From Microbacterium proteolyticum (GTDB taxonomy: Bacteria > Actinomycetota > Actinomycetes > Actinomycetales > Microbacteriaceae), in NCBI RefSeq assembly GCF_029639405.1, contig NZ_CP121274.1, forward strand, positions 558,001 to 622,000: a stretch of 64,000 nt of DNA, written 5' to 3'. The position numbers and the translations under genes were made by a program. A model generated the notes under the pieces. The model saw only the letters and a list, made by a program, of their open reading frames with translations, was not told the origin of the DNA and did no database searches. Shown in pieces: positions 61,377-64,000 of the stretch. How positions within the stretch are numbered: the first letter of the stretch is position 1; every line of letters begins with the position of its first letter.

Positions 61377-62543
61377 TCAGGCGCCCCAGCCGGCCTGGGT
61401 GCCGCCGACACGCTCTGCGGCGATGCGGGGCAGGTAGCCGGATGCCGCGAACGCGGCCATCGGGTCGGCGGGGAGGCCGCGCGACGCGCGCCACTCGGCG
61501 AGGGCGGGACGGACGTCGGTGTAGAAGGCATCCATCAGCACCGCGTTGGCGGCGAGGACGTCGTTCGCCTGCTGCGCGGCGGTCAGCGCGTCACGGTCGA
61601 CGAGCAGGGCACGGGCGGTCATCTCCTGGACGTTCAGCACCGAGCGGATCTGCCCGGGGATCTTGTCCTCGATGTTGTGGCACTGGTCGAGCATGAACGC
61701 CACGTCGGGGTTGTTGAGGCCCCCGCCGCGGACGACCTCGGTGAGGATGCGGAACAGCTGGAACGGATCGGCCGCGCCGACGATGAGGTCGTCGTCGGCG
61801 TAGAACCGCGAGTTGAAGTCGAACGACCCGAGCTTCCCAAGACGCAGGAGCTGCATGACGATGAACTCGATGTTCGTCCCGGGCGCGTGGTGACCGGTGT
61901 CGAGGCACACGAGCGCCTTGTCTCCGAGGGCGGCGACCTGGGCGTAGGACGTCCCCCAGTCGGGAACGTCGGTGTGGTAGAACGACGGCTCGAAGAACTT
62001 GTACTCCAGCACCAGCCGCTGGTCGTCGGCGAGGCGCGCGTAGATCTGCTCCAGCGAGTCCTGCAGTCGGTCCTGACGGCCGCGCATGTCGTTCTGACCG
62101 GGGTAGTTCGACCCCTCGGCGAGCCAGATCTTCAGGTCGCGCGAGCCCGTGGCATCCATCACGTCGATGCACGCAAGGTGGTGGTCGATGGCCTTGCGGC
62201 GGATGCGCTCGTCGTGGTGCGTGAGGGCGCCGAACTTGTAGTCCTCGTCCTGGAAGGTGTTGGAGTTGACCGTCCCGAGCTTCACGCCGAGGTCCTCGGC
62301 GTGACGGCGGAGGGCCGTGTAGTCGTCGACGAGGTCCCACGGGATGTGCAGGGCCACCGTGGGGGCGAGTGCCGTCAGGCGGTTGACCTCGGCGGCATCC
62401 GCGATCTTCTCGAACGGGTCACGCGGGGTGCCGGCGGTGGGGAAGACGCGGAAGCGGGTGCCGGAGTTGCCGAACGCCCAGGAGGGCAGCTCGATCGCCT
62501 GGCTCTCGAGGGTCGCGAGGATCTCGTTGGACAACGTCGTCAT
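61377..62543 (-). CDS. rhaI: L-rhamnose isomerase (RhaI type)
   Basis: 388 residues. Xylose-isomerase-like TIM barrel of the Pseudomonas stutzeri RhaI group: KLGTVNSNTFQDEDYKFGAL, LEYKFFEPSFYHTDVPDWG, CLDTGHHAPGTNIEFIVM and GSFDFNSRFYADDDLIVGA carry the metal ligands. It converts L-rhamnose to L-rhamnulose. The ATG overlaps the rhaM stop. Distinct from the RhaA type. Confidence 0.93.
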   Translation of the reverse strand: MTTLSNEILATLESQAIELPSWAFGNSGTRFRVFPTAGTPRDPFEKIADAAEVNRLTALAPTVALHIPWDLVDDYTALRRHAEDLGVKLGTVNSNTFQDEDYKFGALTHHDERIRRKAIDHHLACIDVMDATGSRDLKIWLAEGSNYPGQNDMRGRQDRLQDSLEQIYARLADDQRLVLEYKFFEPSFYHTDVPDWGTSYAQVAALGDKALVCLDTGHHAPGTNIEFIVMQLLRLGKLGSFDFNSRFYADDDLIVGAADPFQLFRILTEVVRGGGLNNPDVAFMLDQCHNIEDKIPGQIRSVLNVQEMTARALLVDRDALTAAQQANDVLAANAVLMDAFYTDVRPALAEWRASRGLPADPMAAFAASGYLPRIAAERVGGTQAGWGA

Positions 62544-62968
62544 GGGCGGGTGCTTTCGGTCGGGGCGGACGCCGACGAGCCGGCCTCCGCGGGGTGATCG
62601 GCGGAGCGGGATGCCGAGGGCTCGGCGTCCGCGAGCTGGTCGGCGAGGTGGAACACCTCGGTGAGGGCGGTCGCGGCCTGGTCGGGGCGACCCTCGAGGC
62701 CGAGGAAGAACGGCGCCATTTCCGCCTCCCACGCGGCCGCGATGTGAGAGGTCTCGAGGTAGGCCTGGGCGGCGGCATCGTCGTCGGTCTCGTAGTAACC
62801 GACGAGACGCCCGCCTTTGCCGAGGAACAGGGAGTAGTTGCGGCGACCGGCTGCGGCGATCTCGGCGAGCATGTCCGCCCGGACCGGCGTGTGCCGGGCG
62901 ACGTACTCGTCGATCAGCTCGGGCCGGACACGAAGCTCGAAGCAGACGCGCGTGGTCTGTCCGGACAT
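62540..62968 (-). CDS. rhaM: L-rhamnose mutarotase
   Basis: 142 residues. RVCFELRVRPELIDEYVARH and NYSLFLGKGGRLVGYYETDD with a conserved late motif WEAEMAPFF are those of the RhaM/RhaU dimeric ferredoxin-like fold (about 104 residues). A disordered Ala/Ser/Glu tail (about 113-142) is an addition to the usual length. Converts beta- to alpha-rhamnose. First gene of the operon, downstream of a LacI operator, with ribosome site GAGGAAGAG. Confidence 0.9.
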   Translation of the reverse strand: MSGQTTRVCFELRVRPELIDEYVARHTPVRADMLAEIAAAGRRNYSLFLGKGGRLVGYYETDDDAAAQAYLETSHIAAAWEAEMAPFFLGLEGRPDQAATALTEVFHLADQLADAEPSASRSADHPAEAGSSASAPTESTRP

Positions 62969-62991
62969 GGGATCTGCTCTTCCTCGAAGCA

Positions 62992-63005
62992 ATGAATCGT
63001 TTCAT
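62992..63005. promoter_or_regulatory. LacI-type operator of the rhamnose operon
   Basis: ATGAATCGTTTCAT has mirror arms ATGAA/TTCAT around TCGT, the TGAAnCGnTTCA operator form used by many LacI regulators. It lies between rhaM and the divergent LacI gene. On the minus strand a TATCGT -10-like hexamer lies just upstream of it. Confidence 0.7.
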
Positions 63006-63052
63006 CGCACGATAGCACATGCCGTCCCGCCGTGCGATATCGTCGTCGGATC

Positions 63053-64000
63053 ATGGCGGTCAAGATCAAGGACGTCGCGGCGCACGCCGGAGTCTCCGTG
63101 GGGACCGTCTCGAACGTGTTGAACGGCCGCGAGACCGTCTCGCCCGGCGCCGTCGAGCGCGTGCGCGCGGCGATCGAGGCACTCGGGTACATCCGAAATG
63201 ACGCCGCCCGCCAACTGCGCGCCGGCCGCAGCCGGTCCATCGCACTGATCGTGCTCGACGTCGGCAACCCCTTCTTCGCGGCCGTCGCGCGCGGAGCCGA
63301 AGCCCGCGCCGCCGACGACGGCTACGTCGTGCTGCTCGGATCGAGCGGAGCCGACGGCGACCACGAGCGCCTCTACCTCGACCAGTTCCGCGAGCAGCGG
63401 GTGGCCGGTGTGCTGCTCACGCCCGCCGATGCCACCGGCGACGTCGTGGAGCGCCTGGCGGCCGCCGGCATACCGGTCGTCCTCGTCGACGAGCAGACCG
63501 CCGGCGACGACGTCTGCGCGGTCTCCGTCGACGACGTCGAAGGCGGGCACCTCGCCGCGGCCCACCTCCTCGCCTCGGGGAGACGACGGCTCGCCTTCGT
63601 CGGCGGCCCGCTCACGACCCGCCAGGTCGCCGACCGCCTCACCGGGGCGCGCCGCGCGGTCACCGAGGTCGACGGCGCCGAACTCGAGATCATCGAGACG
63701 GATGCCATGACGGTCCTCGCCGGCCGCGCCGCCGGCGAGCGCCTCCGTGAACGAGCCGACCGACCCGACGCCGTCTTCGCCGCGAACGACCTCCTCGCGG
63801 TCGGTGTGTTGCAGGCGCTCACGATGCTCGGCGACATCCGCGTGCCCGACGACATCGCTCTCGTCGGCTACGACGACATCGACTTCGCCGCCGCGACCGT
63901 CGTGCCCCTCACGTCGGTGCGTCAGCCGGCCGAGCTCCTCGGCTCCACCGCGGTCGACCTGCTGCTGCGGCAGTTGGACGGCGACCTCGACCCGGGCTCG
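63053..64000 (+). CDS. LacI-family regulator of the rhamnose operon (3' end outside window)
   Basis: 316 codons are visible; the gene runs off the window. HTH MAVKIKDVAAHAGVSVGTVS and NVLNGRETVSPGAVERVRAA, then the sugar-binding domain (SIALIVLDVGNPFFAAVARG) and VALVGYDDIDFAAATVVPLTSVRQ near the visible end. It is divergent from rhaM across an operator, so it likely represses rhaM-rhaI-rhaEW-rhaB. TATCGT ends nine bases before the ATG, so the leader is at most a few bases. Confidence 0.9.
   Translation, partial: MAVKIKDVAAHAGVSVGTVSNVLNGRETVSPGAVERVRAAIEALGYIRNDAARQLRAGRSRSIALIVLDVGNPFFAAVARGAEARAADDGYVVLLGSSGADGDHERLYLDQFREQRVAGVLLTPADATGDVVERLAAAGIPVVLVDEQTAGDDVCAVSVDDVEGGHLAAAHLLASGRRRLAFVGGPLTTRQVADRLTGARRAVTEVDGAELEIIETDAMTVLAGRAAGERLRERADRPDAVFAANDLLAVGVLQALTMLGDIRVPDDIALVGYDDIDFAAATVVPLTSVRQPAELLGSTAVDLLLRQLDGDLDPGS

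Overview
The window is a high-GC actinobacterial chromosome segment. Gene content, codon use and the very frequent word GGATGCC/GGCATCC fit the family Microbacteriaceae, most likely Microbacterium. This is inferred from recognition; there is no 16S gene in the window. 52 protein genes (two cut by the window edges) fill nearly all of it. I saw no tRNA, rRNA, CRISPR array, transposase, integrase or phage gene.

Layout. 1-6.6 kb: DUF2254 tail, a secreted dockerin-bearing amidase next to a wall-anchored cohesin-like protein, a HAD phosphatase, serS and a membrane zincin-like protein. 6.7-19.2 kb: housekeeping genes (lipid kinase, photolyase, nucleotidyltransferase, Asp23, LLM oxidoreductase, pheA, EamA/LysR pair, pgm, alcohol dehydrogenase) plus a repeat-rich 0.8 kb gap. 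19.4-34.8 kb: a carbohydrate locus with a large surface GH30 enzyme, LacI regulator, sugar ABC importer without its ATPase, GH51 arabinofuranosidase, GH35 beta-galactosidase, a second LacI and galT-galK. Together these suggest use of an arabinose- and galactose-containing polymer such as type II arabinogalactan. 35-38.7 kb: toroid protein, carboxylesterase, second LLM enzyme. 38.7-48.1 kb: a haem-iron locus (HtaA proteins, HmuTUV, haem oxygenase, DUF2470) with DtxR/IdeR-like iron boxes. 48.1-56.3 kb: orphan DNA methyltransferase, lipoate ligase, lipase, MarR+MFS, LuxR+MFS. 56.5-64 kb: an L-rhamnose operon (rhaM, rhaI, rhaEW, rhaB), then lldD for the lactate it yields, and a divergent LacI regulator.

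Three signals are not explained by the gene list. (1) Many gaps carry nested inverted repeats in which a short word occurs twice in direct orientation and then twice inverted, with exact mirror spacing. At least six sequence-unrelated versions are present; one (67 bp) occurs four times and another (65 bp) twice. (2) About fifteen genes show a TANNNT hexamer six or seven bases before the start codon, usually with no ribosome binding site, which is the signature of leaderless mRNAs. (3) The heptamer GGATGCC/GGCATCC is far commoner than base composition predicts and forces otherwise rare GAT and GCA codons.
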